DNA of 64,000 nt, taken from positions 558,001 to 622,000 of the forward strand of contig NZ_NMUN01000004.1 in assembly GCF_002812725.1 (NCBI RefSeq), read 5' to 3'. This DNA is from Microbacterium sp. BR1 (GTDB taxonomy: Bacteria > Actinomycetota > Actinomycetes > Actinomycetales > Microbacteriaceae). The notes beneath the pieces are model-generated. The model was not told where the DNA came from. It searched no databases and was given only the letters and a program-made list of their open reading frames with translations. The position numbers were made by a program, and so were the translations under genes. Shown here piece by piece: positions 1 to 9,857 of this stretch. The stretch's first letter is position 1. Every line of letters starts with the position of its first letter.

Positions 1-431
1 CTCTGCCGGGCGGAGATGCTCTCGACCTCGCTCACGCGAAGAACGAGATCGAGGCGCGTGACCGCGAGATCGCCAACGAATTCACGAAGGACGCTCAGAT
101 CGCGATGCTCCGGTCCGCCCGCGCGTATCGCGGCGACCGGCTGATCCGTACGGCGTCACCCCACCGCATCCTCGACCCCGCCGCCGGGCCGCTCGTCGCG
201 GTCAAGCTGCACGTCGTGACGCGCAAGTCACTCGGCGGGATCGAGACGGATCTGCAGTCGCGGGCGCTCGGAGCGAGCGGCGAACCGGTTGCGGGCCTGT
301 TCGCCGCGGGCGAGGCCAGCGGGTTCGGCGGCGGCGGCGTACACGGGTACCGCGCGCTCGAGGGCACGTTCCTCGGCGGATGCCTGTTCTCGGGGCGCGC
401 GGCGGGTCGGGCGGCCGCGGCGTCCGTGTGA
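1..431 (+). CDS. FAD-dependent dehydrogenase, C-terminal part
   Basis: The reading frame is open from base 3 and ends at a stop at 429-431, so only the last 142 or so residues of a longer protein are present. The end carries the glycine-rich FAD-closing segment GLFAAGEASGFGGGGVHGYRALEG, here cited only by its key pieces GLFAAGE and FGGGGVHGYRA, followed by a small-residue helix. This is typical of the succinate dehydrogenase/fumarate reductase flavoprotein superfamily, in particular the FAD-binding dehydrogenases related to 3-ketosteroid dehydrogenase. The substrate cannot be told from this fragment. The next gene is convergent. Confidence 0.75.
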   Translation, partial: LPGGDALDLAHAKNEIEARDREIANEFTKDAQIAMLRSARAYRGDRLIRTASPHRILDPAAGPLVAVKLHVVTRKSLGGIETDLQSRALGASGEPVAGLFAAGEASGFGGGGVHGYRALEGTFLGGCLFSGRAAGRAAAASV

Positions 432-457
432 CACTGCCGCCGCGGAACGCTGCTTCG

Positions 458-1099
458 TCAGACGGCGAGCGTCGCGCCGCGCACCAGAACGTGGCCGCGC
501 GCGAAACTCAGTCGAGCCCATGCGCCCGACGAGAGCAGCTGCACCTGTTCGGATCCCACGATGAAGCCGAGCGCGACGGCGGCGAAACCCGCGCCGAGCG
601 GAACGCCCGCCCAGGCTTCGACAGGTTCGCCCCAGACGGACGAACGGACGCGCTGGATAGCCTCGGCGCCCGCGTCGGTCGGCACGAGCTCGGCGACCCG
701 GGCCATCCCCTCGTGTGCACGAGCCGCGACATCCGCGCTCTCGATCGTTCGCACGGGCGTCCATCCGCCGCGCGGGGCCGAGATGCCCGCCCACGTGGCG
801 CGCACGGCTGTCGGGGGCAGCTGAGCCGCCGTTGCGTCGGCCCCGTCTGCCGTGACGCTCGACGCCGTGACCACGAGATCACACACGAGTTCGGGATCGA
901 CCGGGAGCGCGCGCAGCGCGAGGATCGTCGGCGTCCGGTCGAGCAGACCGCGCGGCACCAGAATCGGCGCCCACATCGCGAGTTTGCCGCCGGATGCCTC
1001 GAGCCGCACCTCGGGGTCGCTCAGGCGAGAGGCACGAGACGCAAAGGTGAGGAAGTCGTCGCGCGCCTCGTAGTCGGGGAATCTGAGGGTCTGCGGCAT
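458..1099 (-). CDS. conserved hypothetical protein, 213 aa
   Basis: The protein opens MPQTLRFPDYEARDD and has alternating beta-strand-like segments rich in Val and Ala. I see no signal peptide, transmembrane helix or recognised catalytic motif. It is divergent from the thioesterase II gene, whose start lies about 50 bp away, and convergent with the dehydrogenase fragment. The codon use matches the chromosomal neighbours. I do not recognise the family, so only the existence of the gene is supported. Confidence 0.6.
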   Translation of the reverse strand: MPQTLRFPDYEARDDFLTFASRASRLSDPEVRLEASGGKLAMWAPILVPRGLLDRTPTILALRALPVDPELVCDLVVTASSVTADGADATAAQLPPTAVRATWAGISAPRGGWTPVRTIESADVAARAHEGMARVAELVPTDAGAEAIQRVRSSVWGEPVEAWAGVPLGAGFAAVALGFIVGSEQVQLLSSGAWARLSFARGHVLVRGATLAV

Positions 1100-1149
1100 C
1101 CCCTCTAAGCTATCAACGTGGCGGCGCCCCGGCCGCCGGAGGACTTCTC

Positions 1150-2049
1150 GTGACCGATCCCGCCGTTACCGCACCATCCACCGGCGACCCGGTCGACCGC
1201 TTCCTGAGCGTCATGTCGCTGCGCGGCGGCGAGGCCCGGACGACCGAGGACATCTTCGTCGGGCAATCGGAGCCGATGCCCGGCGGCCGCGTCTTCGGCG
1301 GGCAGGTGCTCGGTCAGGCCGTGATCGCCGCGCAGCGCACGGTTCCCGAAGAGCGGGTCGCGCACTCCCTGCACGGCTATTTTCTGCGGCCGGGCGACTC
1401 GCTCAGGCCCATCACCTTCTCTGTCGATCGCATCAACGATGCACGGTCGTTCTCTGCCCGCCGCATCCAGGCATTTCAGGAGGGCGAGCCGATCTTCTCG
1501 ATGATCGCATCGTTCCAGACGCCCGACGCCGGGCTCGAACACGCCACCCCGATGCCCGAGGGCGTTCCAGAACCGGAATCACTGACCGAGTTTCCGCCCG
1601 GCGCCGACCTGGTTCATCCGATGTCGACGCGAATGCTGACGGATCGCCCGGTCGAGGTACGGCACGTCCTGCCCGCGATCTATGCGCAGGCGGATCCCGA
1701 CGCACGGCCTCAGAACTCCGCGTGGGTGAGGATTCGTCGACGACTGCCGGATGACCCCGCGCTGCACCGCGCGGCGCTCGCCTACATCTCCGACCACACG
1801 ATTCAGGAGTCGGTCCTGCGCGCCCACGGAATCGCGTGGACGCGGCCCGGCATCAAGATCGCGAGCCTGGATTCTGCACTCTGGTGGCATCGACGCGCCC
1901 GCGTCGACGAGTGGTTGCTGTACGTGCAGGAATCGCCGAGTGCGAGCAGCGGCCGAGGACTCGCGACCGGGCGCATCTACACACGCGACGGGCTCCTCGT
2001 GGCGACATGTGCGCAAGAGATCGTCATCCGGGTCCCGGCCGAGCCCTGA
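1150..2049 (+). CDS. tesB: acyl-CoA thioesterase II
   Basis: This 299-residue protein has the length and double hot-dog organisation of TesB, which hydrolyses medium and long acyl-CoA to free fatty acid and CoA in the cytoplasm. The first hot-dog has GRVFGGQVLGQA and HSLHGYFLRPG; the second has the DHTI segment (residues about 214-218) with the conserved aspartate, followed by a glutamine (DHTIQES). It ends with the family-typical ATCAQE motif. The ATG at 1150 sits just after GGAGGACTTC, a good ribosome-binding site. The downstream gene is a convergent, unrelated hot-dog thioesterase. Confidence 0.9.
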   Translation: MTDPAVTAPSTGDPVDRFLSVMSLRGGEARTTEDIFVGQSEPMPGGRVFGGQVLGQAVIAAQRTVPEERVAHSLHGYFLRPGDSLRPITFSVDRINDARSFSARRIQAFQEGEPIFSMIASFQTPDAGLEHATPMPEGVPEPESLTEFPPGADLVHPMSTRMLTDRPVEVRHVLPAIYAQADPDARPQNSAWVRIRRRLPDDPALHRAALAYISDHTIQESVLRAHGIAWTRPGIKIASLDSALWWHRRARVDEWLLYVQESPSASSGRGLATGRIYTRDGLLVATCAQEIVIRVPAEP

Positions 2050-2053
2050 CTCA

Positions 2054-2150
2054 CCGCTGCGACAGGCTCAGCGACCGAGCCCACGCTCCCTGAGCCGACG
2101 CAAGAAACCTGAGCGAAAACGCGCTCCCTGAGCTCGCCACAGGGAGAAGC
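2054..2150. repeat. degenerate CTCCCTGAGC intergenic repeats
   Basis: The convergent gap between the two thioesterase genes holds two exact copies of CGCTCCCTGAGC (2084-2095 and 2122-2133). It also has related fragments such as GACAGGCTCAGCG and CCACAGGGAG that could pair with them. They look like worn copies of the short dispersed intergenic repeats common in Microbacteriaceae and could form a hairpin between the convergent stops. Terminator function is inferred only. Confidence 0.4.
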
Positions 2151-2164
2151 CGGGCTCGTCTGCG

Positions 2165-2678
2165 TCAGCCTCGGCGCGCGTAGACGATCGGATCGTCGAG
2201 CAATGGCGTCCAGGCCGCGCGCTGTTCGTCCGTGAGCCGCCGCGGTCGGCCGGTCTCGGCATCGACAAGCACGAGCACCGCCGTGGAACGGGCATACAAC
2301 TCCTGAGGTTCGACGTCTTGAGAGTCAACGTCGAGAGGGCTGTACACCTCGTAGCAGATCTCGATGCTCGAGCCACCGATGCGACCGAACCACAGCTGCA
2401 CGTCCAGCGGTCGGCGCTGGTACGGCACCGGTCGCAGGTACTCGATCTCTTGGCGGGCGATCAATGAGAGCACACCGTGCTCGATGCCCGAATCGAGTAC
2501 CGCGGTGGCCGGAGCATCCTGACCATCCTGGCCGTTCGCGCGCCAGAACGCGCGGATGCGTGCCTCTTCGAGCAGCTTGAGCATCGAGGTGTTGTTGACG
2601 TGGTTGAACGCGTCGAGGTCTCCCCAGCGGAGCGGCATCGGGACGTGCAGCCGTTTGCGGCCCGCGCTCGCGTCGATG

Positions 2679-2686
<8 letters not shown>
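2165..2686 (-). CDS. acyl-CoA thioesterase, 4HBT hot-dog family
   Basis: The 173-residue protein has the 4-hydroxybenzoyl-CoA thioesterase fold. The active-site region WGDLDAFNHVNNTSML (residues about 21-36) contains the catalytic aspartate and the DxxxHVNN signature of YbgC/FadM-type enzymes, and EYLRPVPYQRRP follows as the long central strand. It should hydrolyse acyl-CoA thioesters in the cytosol; the preferred acyl group is unknown. The start is GTG and overlaps the 3' end of ettA by 8 bp, so the two genes are co-transcribed and probably translationally coupled. Confidence 0.8.
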
Positions 2687-4361
<1,675 letters not shown>

Positions 4362-4480
4362 GTCCCGTCCAGTCTACGGGCGGTGCGCCCCTCGGTCAGC
4401 GCTGCGTCTTGCGCTCCGCGCCGACGCCCGCGCTCAGCGCGAAGGTGTGTGGCGGCGCGGGCGCGCCCTCGACAGTGACG

Positions 4481-4554
4481 CTCTCACCGCTGCGCTCTCA
4501 CGAGCGGCGTTCTCACCAGCGGTGCTCTCACCAGCGGCGCTCTCACCAATCGAT
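4481..4554. repeat. 15-bp tandem repeat CTCTCACCAGCGGCG
   Basis: Four consecutive 15-bp units (4495, 4510, 4525, 4540) follow a 14-bp first copy at 4481. The consensus is YTCTCACCAGCGGYG, with a few substitutions in the outer copies. The stop codon of the lipoprotein gene (4543-4545) lies inside the last unit, so changes in copy number would act just beyond the stop of that minus-strand gene. Confidence 0.75.
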
Positions 4555-5049
4555 CGGGCGCGTATCGCCGATGAGGCACGTGCCACCCTCAAGGATCGGC
4601 AGCACGACAGTGGCCGGTTCGGGAAACGCGGCTCCCGCCTGGCCGATCAGACACTGGTCATCCCAAACCACCGAGAACTGGATGCTATCTGCCGCGTTGC
4701 CGATCGCGGTCTGGTCTCGCGTCACCTGCATCCGACTCTTGTCGAACCCCGCCGCCACGAGCGCGTCTATGTAGGCGCGTCCCGCCATGCGCTCGGGGCC
4801 TGCCCAGACCTGCTGGGTCACGAGCGCGAAGTAGGGCAGGTTCTCGTCGGCCGTCCCGTCGGGATGCAGGGCCGGAGCCGGAGGCGTCGTGGGTGTCGGC
4901 GACGCGGACACCGACGCGCTGGGGACGGCCGACGTCGGGACGTCCTCCGGCTTCGGGGCCTGCGCACACGCCGCGAGCACGAGCGCAGCGACGACCGTGG
5001 TGAGTCCGCCGCCGATGACGAGGAAGGATCGACGCGGCTGCACGAGCAA
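4543..5049 (-). CDS. putative lipoprotein (DUF6993-like)
   Basis: The 168-residue product begins with a basic stretch (MLVQPRRS), a hydrophobic segment and a lipobox ending LVLAAC at residues about 23-28. It should therefore be exported, lipidated on that cysteine and held on the outer face of the membrane. A Ser/Thr/Pro-rich linker (about 35-60) leads to a small globular domain with paired cysteines (DDQCLIG and GGTCLIGDTRPIDW), probably a disulfide. This matches the DUF6993-type lipoproteins of Microbacteriaceae as I remember them. The function is unknown. Confidence 0.65.
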   Translation of the reverse strand: MLVQPRRSFLVIGGGLTTVVAALVLAACAQAPKPEDVPTSAVPSASVSASPTPTTPPAPALHPDGTADENLPYFALVTQQVWAGPERMAGRAYIDALVAAGFDKSRMQVTRDQTAIGNAADSIQFSVVWDDQCLIGQAGAAFPEPATVVLPILEGGTCLIGDTRPIDW

Positions 5050-5190
5050 AGTCTAAGCGCGGGCGCCGGGCCGACCTCGCACGTGCCTACGCCGATCCTC
5101 TGGGCCGCTCCCCCGATCCTCCCGCCTTCGGACGCAAGCACGCCTGCTGGACCGCTCGACGTCCCAGCACCGGGGCCATCACCAGCGCTT

Positions 5191-5304
5191 CACCGTGTCG
5201 CGAGTGCCGCACCGTGTCGCGAGTGCCGCACTGTGTCGCGAGTGCTGCACCGTGTCCCGAGTGCTGCACTGTGCCGCGAGTGCCGCAGCGTGTCACCAAT
5301 GCCG
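5191..5304. repeat. six tandem copies of a 19-bp repeat
   Basis: Units start at 5191, 5210, 5229, 5248, 5267 and 5286, each exactly 19 bp, with consensus CACCGTGTCGCGAGTGCCG. The first two are identical and later units drift at one to five positions; a seventh degrades after 5305. Each unit contains the self-complementary TCGCGA. The array lies between the lipoprotein start (5049) and the ssb stop (5334) and encodes no plausible protein. Confidence 0.85.
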
Positions 5305-5333
5305 CGGCGTGTCGGAGGAACGCAGCCGAATAG

Positions 5334-5864
5334 TCAGAAGGGAACCGGCTCCTGTTCGCGGTCGCGGGCGATGAGCGCCTCGTCGCCCACCGATTCCTCG
5401 CCTGCCAGCCCCGCTCCCGCTCCGACGGATCCGCCCTGCGTGCCAGGCGCGTACCACCCCGCTTGTTCCGCCGGGCCGGAATTCGATGCGGCGGGTGCCG
5501 CGTCGCGCGCGCCGGACCGCTCGAAGCGCGACGTTCCCCACAGCAGATCATGACCGATCGCTTCTGCGTCGATTTCGGCGGTCGTCCCACTGCGGTCGCC
5601 CTTGTCCCAGTTGCGAATCCGCAACCGACCGCTCACGATGACGCGCTCGCCGCGCTGAAGCGATGCGGCCGCGTTGAGGGCCAGGGCGCGAAACGCCGAC
5701 ACGGAGTACCAGTTGGTTTCGCCGTCCACCCATTTCTCGGCGGTGCGATCGAATCGTCGCGGAGAGCTCGCGACGCGGAACATCGTGATCGGGATCCCCG
5801 ATGGGGTGTGCGTGTGCCGCGGATCCCCCGCTATGTTGCCGACGATCGTGATGTGGTCGCTCAT
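5334..5864 (-). CDS. ssb: single-stranded DNA-binding protein
   Basis: A 176-residue OB-fold protein beginning MSDHITIVGNIAGDP, with the SSB strands TNWYSVSAFRALALNAAASLQRG and RVIVSGRLRIRNWDKGD (cited as FRALALNAA and VIVSGRLRIR). A Gly/Ala-rich flexible tail ends REQEPVPF, resembling the acidic tip through which SSB recruits partners. The chosen ATG at 5862-5864 has AAGGAG seven bases upstream; longer versions of the frame lack a site. Actinobacteria often carry such an extra SSB besides the replicative one, so this is probably the paralogue rather than the rpsF-linked gene. Confidence 0.85.
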   Translation of the reverse strand: MSDHITIVGNIAGDPRHTHTPSGIPITMFRVASSPRRFDRTAEKWVDGETNWYSVSAFRALALNAAASLQRGERVIVSGRLRIRNWDKGDRSGTTAEIDAEAIGHDLLWGTSRFERSGARDAAPAASNSGPAEQAGWYAPGTQGGSVGAGAGLAGEESVGDEALIARDREQEPVPF

Positions 5865-6087
5865 GACCCGACTCCTTTCGTAGGGGAGTTCGCCCTCCCC
5901 GCGGAGGGCACGGTGCCCTCTGCTCCCAGCCTGCTGTGCGGACGCGACGCCGGACGAGACAGGGCCGCCTTCCGGGGAGAAGTTCCTCGCGGTCGCGGAT
6001 GGGGAGGACGGGCCACGGACTGGAGGGAACACCTCGGGCGAATGTCGGACGTCGAACATAAATTCGTTGCAGAAGGGAGTTCCCACC

Positions 6088-6402
6088 ATGACCGACGCCG
6101 TGCCCACCGACACGCGAACCGTCTTGCGAACCGACGCGACCCGAACCACGCAGACGCTTCACCCCGCTGTCCCGCCCCCGGCGCCCTCGTCCGGACTTCG
6201 GGTACACCTGATCCCCGTCGGCCCGACGCTCTGGCGTGTCGTCGACATGACGGGGCGCATCATCGGTCATCTACAGCACCGCGATCATGCGCTCGGCTCG
6301 CGATGGGCGGCGCGCCGCTATCGCGACGGCGTCGGCGGGTTCCGCACCGTCGGCGAGTTCTGGACCGTCGACGAAGCAGTCAGCGCGCTGCGCAACGGCT
6401 GA
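6088..6402 (+). CDS. small conserved hypothetical protein, 104 aa
   Basis: The ATG at 6088 follows AGAAGGGAG at a good distance. The first 45 residues are low-complexity Thr/Pro/Arg. The rest (LRVHLIPVGPTLWRVVD, then GRIIGHL and WTVDEAVSALR) forms a compact beta-rich domain of about 60 residues like those seen in small DNA-associated or regulatory proteins of Microbacteriaceae. It is divergent from ssb. I do not recognise a named function. Confidence 0.6.
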   Translation: MTDAVPTDTRTVLRTDATRTTQTLHPAVPPPAPSSGLRVHLIPVGPTLWRVVDMTGRIIGHLQHRDHALGSRWAARRYRDGVGGFRTVGEFWTVDEAVSALRNG

Positions 6403-6456
6403 GCGGTCCGACGATGTGGCGAGCGTCCACGACAGTGGCGCGCGGGTCGGCGCCGA

Positions 6457-7896
6457 TCAGACGACCGCGGCCAACACGGTCTCCGTCACGGGGCGCCCGC
6501 GGTCACGCGCTTCGGGCCAAGCCTCGGCGAGGATCTGCACCGCTCGCTCGAGCTCCGTCACCGGCGCGGTGAACGGGATGCGCATGTGGCGTTCGTGCCC
6601 GCCATCCACACCGAAACGGGGACCGGAAGAGAGGATGAGGCCGCGGCTGCGAACCGCGAGGGCCAGTGGCGAACTGACGGGTGCACCAAGCCCGACCCAG
6701 AGCGACACTCCGCCGTGCACGGTCGGCACCGTCCACTCGGGAAGGGCTTCGGCGAGTGAACGGACCAGCGTGTCGCGCCCGACCCGCAGAAGCTGCGCTC
6801 GCTGTACGAGGATCTCGGGCAGACGCTCGAACGCGAGGATCGCGACTTGCTGTTCCAGTTCGGGGGTGCCCAGCTCTCTCCGCGGTCGGGCGGCGATAAG
6901 TCTCGGCACAAGGTCCAGGTCCGCGCGGATCCATCCGATCCGCAGGCCGCCCCACACGGTCTTGCCCAGCGACCCGATGGTGACGATGTTGCGCTGCACC
7001 GCCGGCCCTAGTCCGACACCGAACGGCACGCTGTCACGGGGCCGGTCGATGTCGAGGTCGGCCGTCGTCTCGTCCACGAGAACCATGGCCCCGGCGTCCG
7101 CCGCGGATTCGGCGAGCAGGCGACGTGCGTGCTCGTCCATCGTCGCTCCAGTCGGGTTCTGGAAGTCCGGCATCAGGTACGCCATGCTCGGTGCCGCGCG
7201 CCGCAGCACGTGATCGGCGCGCTCGAGATCCCATCCATACGCCGCATCCACGGGAATCGCGACGAGCCGCGCGCCCGCCTCGCGAAGGGCATCCGCGGCG
7301 TGGGGATACGTCGGCGTCTCGATCGCGACACGATCCCCGCGGCGCACGATCACATCGGTCACGAGAGAGATGGCGCTCTGCGCGCCCGTCGTGACGACGA
7401 TCTGGTCGGGAATGGTCGGAAGCCCCTGCGCGGCGTAGCGGTCGGCGATCGCGGTGCGGAGCTGGACGGCGCCCACCAGGTCGTAGCCCGAGCGGCCGAC
7501 CCAGCGCGGAGCATCCGAAGCCGCCTCGACGAAAAGTGAACTCAGACCGGGCCATGCCGCGGGACTCGCGCGGTGCAAGTCGATCGTGTCTTCATCACCC
7601 GGTTCGGGGACATCCGCAATCGGGCCGACCGCGCGGACGACGCTGCCCGACCCTCGCAAGCTCGCGATGTGGCCGGACTCGCGAAGATCCCGATAGGCCG
7701 CGGCGACCGTGGTCCGGCTCAGCGAGAGACGCATCGCGAGGTCGCGCTCGGCGGGCAGAGCGGTACCCGGCGCGATGCGGCGGTCGAGGCACAACATGCG
7801 GACGGCATCCGCGAGCCCCCGGTATGCGGGGGCACTGTCCCGCCACTCGCCGAGCAACTGAACGAGCGCGCGCGAAGAGAGTCGAGAGTCAGCCAT
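6457..7896 (-). CDS. MocR/YczR-type GntR regulator with aminotransferase domain
   Basis: The 479-residue product joins an N-terminal GntR winged helix (residues about 25-90, with LPAERDLAMRLSLSRTTVAAAYRDL) to a fold-type I aminotransferase domain. The PLP-binding lysine is in IVTIGSLGKTVWGGLRIGW (key residues SLGK), and DFQNPTG is the usual substrate loop. Such MocR-type regulators sense PLP or a related ligand rather than acting as enzymes. It is divergent from a YczE-like membrane protein gene, an arrangement known for the YczR subgroup, and a strong inverted repeat lies just upstream of its start. Confidence 0.85.
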   Translation of the reverse strand: MADSRLSSRALVQLLGEWRDSAPAYRGLADAVRMLCLDRRIAPGTALPAERDLAMRLSLSRTTVAAAYRDLRESGHIASLRGSGSVVRAVGPIADVPEPGDEDTIDLHRASPAAWPGLSSLFVEAASDAPRWVGRSGYDLVGAVQLRTAIADRYAAQGLPTIPDQIVVTTGAQSAISLVTDVIVRRGDRVAIETPTYPHAADALREAGARLVAIPVDAAYGWDLERADHVLRRAAPSMAYLMPDFQNPTGATMDEHARRLLAESAADAGAMVLVDETTADLDIDRPRDSVPFGVGLGPAVQRNIVTIGSLGKTVWGGLRIGWIRADLDLVPRLIAARPRRELGTPELEQQVAILAFERLPEILVQRAQLLRVGRDTLVRSLAEALPEWTVPTVHGGVSLWVGLGAPVSSPLALAVRSRGLILSSGPRFGVDGGHERHMRIPFTAPVTELERAVQILAEAWPEARDRGRPVTETVLAAVV

Positions 7897-7914
7897 CCAT
7901 CCACTTTTTACGAG

Positions 7915-7951
7915 GATTGGACTCTACCGAAAAGTCCAATCTTCCGATTGG
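7915..7951. promoter_or_regulatory. operator of the divergent yczR/yczE pair
   Basis: A perfect inverted repeat, GATTGGACT (7915-7923) and AGTCCAATC (7933-7941), is separated by 9 bp, and a third half-site GATTGG lies at 7946-7951. It is 19 bp upstream of the MocR-type regulator start and faces the yczE-like gene, so it is the obvious site for autoregulation and control of the transporter-like gene. MocR proteins commonly bind two or three such half-sites. Confidence 0.7.
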
Positions 7952-8028
7952 CTCCCACTCATGTTTCTTTGTCTACCGGCCGACCCTCGCGCACGTCGAC
8001 CGGGCCACACGACTCATCGGCGTCGCCG

Positions 8029-8634
8029 ATGCCCCTCGGGGTGCGCCGTGTCACCCAGCTGATGATCGGCCTGATTCTCTACGGCGTCGGGGTCGCTGTC
8101 GTGGTGGTGGCCGGACTCGGGGTCGACCCCTGGACGGTTCTTGCCGAAGGACTGGCGCTCCGAACGGGCATCGGGCTCGGCTGGATGACGAACATCATCG
8201 GACTTGCTGTCCTGGCCCTCTGGATTCCCCTGCATCAGAAGCCGGGAGTCGGAACCGTCGCGAACATCCTCGTCGTCGGCACGGCACTCCAGTTCGCGCT
8301 GCCGCTCGTGCCGACGCCGGAGAATCTGCTTCAGGCGAGCGGGATGCTCCTCGCCGGCGTGGCGCTCGTCGGTGTCGCGGGCGGCCTCTACATCGGGGCG
8401 CGCTTCGGCGCAGGACCTCGCGACGGCCTGATGACCGGTATTTCGGGGCGCTGGGGATGGCCGCTGTGGTTTGCCCGTACCGCCGTCGAGATCACGGTCC
8501 TGACGATCGGCTGGGCTCTCGGCGGAACGGTCGGCGTGGGAACCGTCGTCTACGCGCTGTCGATCGGCCCCGCGAGCCACGCGGCGCTGCGCGTGTTCGA
8601 CACCCGAGGTGCGGTCCGCATCGGGCGGACATGA
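8029..8634 (+). CDS. YczE/YyaS/YitT family integral membrane protein
   Basis: The 201-residue protein is mostly hydrophobic, with about five membrane helices (for example LMIGLILYGVGVAVVVVAGL near residue 10 and NILVVGTALQFALPL near 80). It has the family signature GARFGAGPRDGLM around residue 125. Members of this family are putative transporters of unknown substrate, often controlled by a divergent MocR/YczR regulator as here. The ATG at 8029 (MPLGVRRVTQLM) is chosen because it begins the conserved part; the frame stays open further upstream but with low-complexity sequence. Confidence 0.8.
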   Translation: MPLGVRRVTQLMIGLILYGVGVAVVVVAGLGVDPWTVLAEGLALRTGIGLGWMTNIIGLAVLALWIPLHQKPGVGTVANILVVGTALQFALPLVPTPENLLQASGMLLAGVALVGVAGGLYIGARFGAGPRDGLMTGISGRWGWPLWFARTAVEITVLTIGWALGGTVGVGTVVYALSIGPASHAALRVFDTRGAVRIGRT

Positions 8635-8645
8635 CTTCGGTTGGG

Positions 8646-8858
8646 TCAGTGCTCCTGGAAGCGCGGCCAGTCGCTCCCCGGCCGCATTCTCGCGTAGAGC
8701 GCGGACTTCGCGACATCCATCGACGGATAGACACCGGCAGATGCCTCGGCCCCGGCCATCGTGACCGTGTATCCGTCGACATCCTTGCGGATCGTGCCGA
8801 CCACGCCGGATGCACCGAACGCCACCCAGATCGTGCGCGTTGTTGTCGCCTGACTCAT
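8646..8858 (-). CDS. small conserved hypothetical protein, 70 aa
   Basis: The start chosen is the second of two adjacent ATG codons (8856-8858), placed seven bases after AAGGAG. The protein (MSQATTTRTIWVAFG... ending DWPRFQEH) has a short beta-strand pattern with GTIRKDVDGYTV and no cysteines or membrane segments. It is convergent with the yczE-like gene. It resembles small Microbacteriaceae proteins of unknown function. Confidence 0.6.
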   Translation of the reverse strand: MSQATTTRTIWVAFGASGVVGTIRKDVDGYTVTMAGAEASAGVYPSMDVAKSALYARMRPGSDWPRFQEH

Positions 8859-8982
8859 CATCGAGCTCCTTCCGACACCCACGACGTTACGCCCGCGCGC
8901 GGCCCGACACCACCCTCTGGTCGAGCTTCACAATGGAAGGGCGAGCCTCACGGGCACCGGCATCGTGCACCCTCTGCCCGGG

Positions 8983-9055
8983 TGCCCCCGACTGGACTCG
9001 AACCAGTAACCGTCGGATTAGAAGGCCGATGCTCTATCCATTGAGCTACGAGGGC
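8983..9055 (-). tRNA. tRNA-Arg (anticodon TCT)
   Basis: On the minus strand the 73-nt sequence folds as a cloverleaf. The acceptor GCCCTCG pairs with CGGGGGC (one G-U), and a D arm GCTC/GAGC follows. The anticodon loop is CTTCTAA with TCT in the centre, and the T arm is CTGGTTCGAGTCCAG. The discriminator is A, and CCA follows only partly in the genome (CC). TCT reads AGA arginine codons. It is convergent with orn. Confidence 0.92.
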
Positions 9056-9124
9056 GCCCATTCAGGTTATCGCCTCGCCGCCGAGGACGCGGAGACGGTC
9101 CATACCCATGGATAAGATGACGAA

Positions 9125-9745
9125 ATGTCAGCGCACGAGAACGACCGGCTCGTTTGGATCGACTGCGAGATGACGGGACTCGACCTCGACCAGGACGAAC
9201 TCGTCGAGATCGCGGTCGTCGTCACCGACTTCGAGCTCCGCGTGCTCGACCCGGGATTCCAGATCGTCATCAAGCCCGACCCCTCTGCGCTCGAGCATAT
9301 GAACGACTTCGTCACGGGGATGCATCAGAGTTCCGGTCTACTCGACGAGATCCCCGACGGGGTGAGCGTCGCCGAGGCCGAGTTCCTCGCACTCGAGTAC
9401 GTTCAGCGCTTCGCCACCGAGGGCAAGGCGCCCCTCGCGGGCAACACGATCGGCACCGACCGGGCCTTTCTCGCCAAGTACATGCCGCGGCTCGATCGTT
9501 TCCTGCACTACCGCAGCGTCGATGTGTCCAGCATCAAAGAGCTCGCGCGCCGCTGGTACCCCCGCGCCTACATCCACGCACCCGCGAAGGATGGCGGTCA
9601 CCGTGCCTTGGCCGACATTCGCGAATCGATCCGCGAACTGGCCTACTACCGGCAGGCAGTCTTCGTGCCGCAGCCCGGGCCCACCAGCGACGGCGCACGG
9701 GCCGCCGCCTCCGCCGCCGTGTCCGCGTTCGCCCCGGGCGTGTAA
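9125..9745 (+). CDS. orn: oligoribonuclease
   Basis: A DEDDh 3'-5' exoribonuclease of 206 residues that degrades RNA dinucleotides in the cytoplasm. The motifs are clear: exo I WIDCEMTGLDLDQDELVE (DxE), exo II GNTIGTDRAFL, and exo III with YIHAPAKDGGHRALADIRESI, cited as the HRALADI core carrying the catalytic His and Asp. The ATG at 9125 begins MSAHENDRLVWIDCEM, and length fits the family. It lies directly upstream of tRNA-His, an order seen in other Microbacteriaceae. Confidence 0.95.
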   Translation: MSAHENDRLVWIDCEMTGLDLDQDELVEIAVVVTDFELRVLDPGFQIVIKPDPSALEHMNDFVTGMHQSSGLLDEIPDGVSVAEAEFLALEYVQRFATEGKAPLAGNTIGTDRAFLAKYMPRLDRFLHYRSVDVSSIKELARRWYPRAYIHAPAKDGGHRALADIRESIRELAYYRQAVFVPQPGPTSDGARAAASAAVSAFAPGV

Positions 9746-9780
9746 TACAATTGGTGGGTTGCCCGCAGATGTGGGTACAT

Positions 9781-9857
9781 GGTGGGTATAGCTCAGTTGG
9801 TAGAGCACCTGGTTGTGGTCCAGGGGGCCGCGGGTTCAAGTCCCGTTACTCACCCCA
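9781..9857 (+). tRNA. tRNA-His (anticodon GTG), 3' end forms attL
   Basis: The sequence gives a full cloverleaf with the extra 5' G typical of tRNA-His (G-1 at 9781 opposite C73 at 9854). The acceptor GTGGGTA pairs with TACTCAC, the anticodon loop is TTGTGGT with GTG centred, and the T arm is CGGGTTCAAGTCCCG. CCA is encoded (9855-9857). The last bases CACCCCA are shared with the right end of the integrated element, so insertion left the tRNA sequence intact. The stop codon of the recombinase on the other strand lies inside this gene. Confidence 0.95.

Noticed and set aside
5191-5304. CRISPR array
   Set aside because: The 19-bp units are directly adjacent with no unique spacers, and no cas genes are in the window.
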